Below, one piece after another: positions 63,829 to 64,000 of a stretch of 64,000 nt of DNA. How positions within the stretch are numbered: the first letter of the stretch is position 1; each line of letters opens with the position of its first letter. The DNA is taken from positions 62,001 to 126,000 of the forward strand of contig CAWGGS010000086.1 of the NCBI GenBank assembly GCA_963822095.1. The letters are read 5' to 3'. The notes beneath the pieces are model-generated. The model made no database searches. It was not told the DNA's origin and saw only the letters and a program-made list of their open reading frames with translations. This DNA is from CAWGGS01 sp963822095. Lineage in GTDB: Bacteria > Desulfobacterota > Desulfobulbia > Desulfobulbales > Desulfocapsaceae. The position numbers were made by a program, and so were the translations under genes.

Positions 63829-64000
63829 TATCTCCTTTTTGGCCAGACTGATAACCATCCCGCTGTCATCGGTTATTATGACCGTATCATCGGTAGTCTC
63901 AATCTGCACTGCCCGCAAACTTCTCCCACTGGCCAACTCGACACGGTAGTACATTCCTTTCTCGGCTTTAAGCGTTTTAACGTCTTCGGTTTCATCTTTC
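63829..64000 (-). CDS. 3' end of an unrecognised gene cut by the window edge
   Basis: An open frame of 56 codons runs in from the right edge and ends at TAG. The peptide begins KDETEDVKTLKAEKG and ends ISLAKRR. It alternates charged and beta-branched residues and is probably part of a small beta-rich domain (MYYRVELASG, TTDDTVIITDDSG). No family is recognised. An internal ATG without a ribosome site is possible but less likely than a start outside the window. Confidence 0.45.

Overview
The window reads as a chromosomal segment of a Gram-negative, anaerobic, hydrogen-metabolising bacterium, most likely a sulfate-reducing or sulfur-cycling member of the Desulfobacterota (Desulfobulbales-like). 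The clues are a Tat-exported periplasmic [NiFe] hydrogenase with a membrane cytochrome b and a full Hyp maturation set, a CbiK-type class II chelatase, a long single-chain PurL, a PrkA/YeaH/SpoVR cluster, and several outer-membrane or periplasmic proteins. This placement is inference from gene content; no rRNA or tRNA gene was recognised and the genus cannot be named. No insertion sequence, prophage, integrase or CRISPR array was found. Genes are densely packed in short operons.

Layout. 0-3.3 kb: a PilZ protein, an 877-base stretch without a convincing gene, a PatB/MalY aminotransferase and a YchJ-type SEC-C protein. 3.4-9.3 kb: a monovalent cation/proton antiporter, a glycine betaine ABC transporter (proVWX) and a MarR regulator, together an osmotic and ion-balance block. 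9.5-11.4 kb: the glnK-amtB ammonium module on the minus strand, with a sigma-54 type promoter and a strong terminator. 11.7-23.4 kb: housekeeping and transport genes (EamA exporter, cupin, HrpB helicase, NikR, chalcone-isomerase-like protein, a CDP-alcohol phosphatidyltransferase, aspS, hisS, a FabK-like flavoprotein, pcnB).

23.8-33.9 kb is the metabolic centrepiece: hynB-hynA-hynC-hypF-hypC-hypD-hypE-hynD-hypA-hypB. It encodes both hydrogenase subunits, the quinone-side cytochrome b, the endopeptidase and all six Hyp factors, so enzyme and cofactor assembly are carried together. Proximal-cluster motifs of the small subunit are those of a standard oxygen-sensitive enzyme. The nickel-responsive regulator NikR lies about 8 kb upstream.

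34.2-42.7 kb: an OmpA-like protein, prephenate dehydratase, hemC, an endonuclease/exonuclease/phosphatase protein, a minus-strand pgeF-response regulator-histidine kinase unit, cbiK (hemC and cbiK both serve tetrapyrrole synthesis) and a small outer-membrane barrel. 42.8-46.3 kb: a minus-strand unit of gamma-glutamylcyclotransferase-like, hydantoinase/oxoprolinase-like and histone-deacetylase-like proteins, which may form a gamma-glutamyl/5-oxoproline pathway.

46.5-54.1 kb: four minus-strand genes, prkA, yeaH, spoVR and a second, divergent PrkA-like P-loop protein, closed by a terminator. This duplicated-kinase version of the known PrkA-YeaH-SpoVR stress cluster is the best candidate in the window for an under-described system. 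Divergent from it is a YheO/DauR-like regulator with ridA and a YhaM/CyuA-type cysteine desulfidase. The window ends with a BrkB-family membrane protein, purL, a small HAD-like phosphatase, a PrmA-like methyltransferase, and the 3' end of an unrecognised minus-strand gene.
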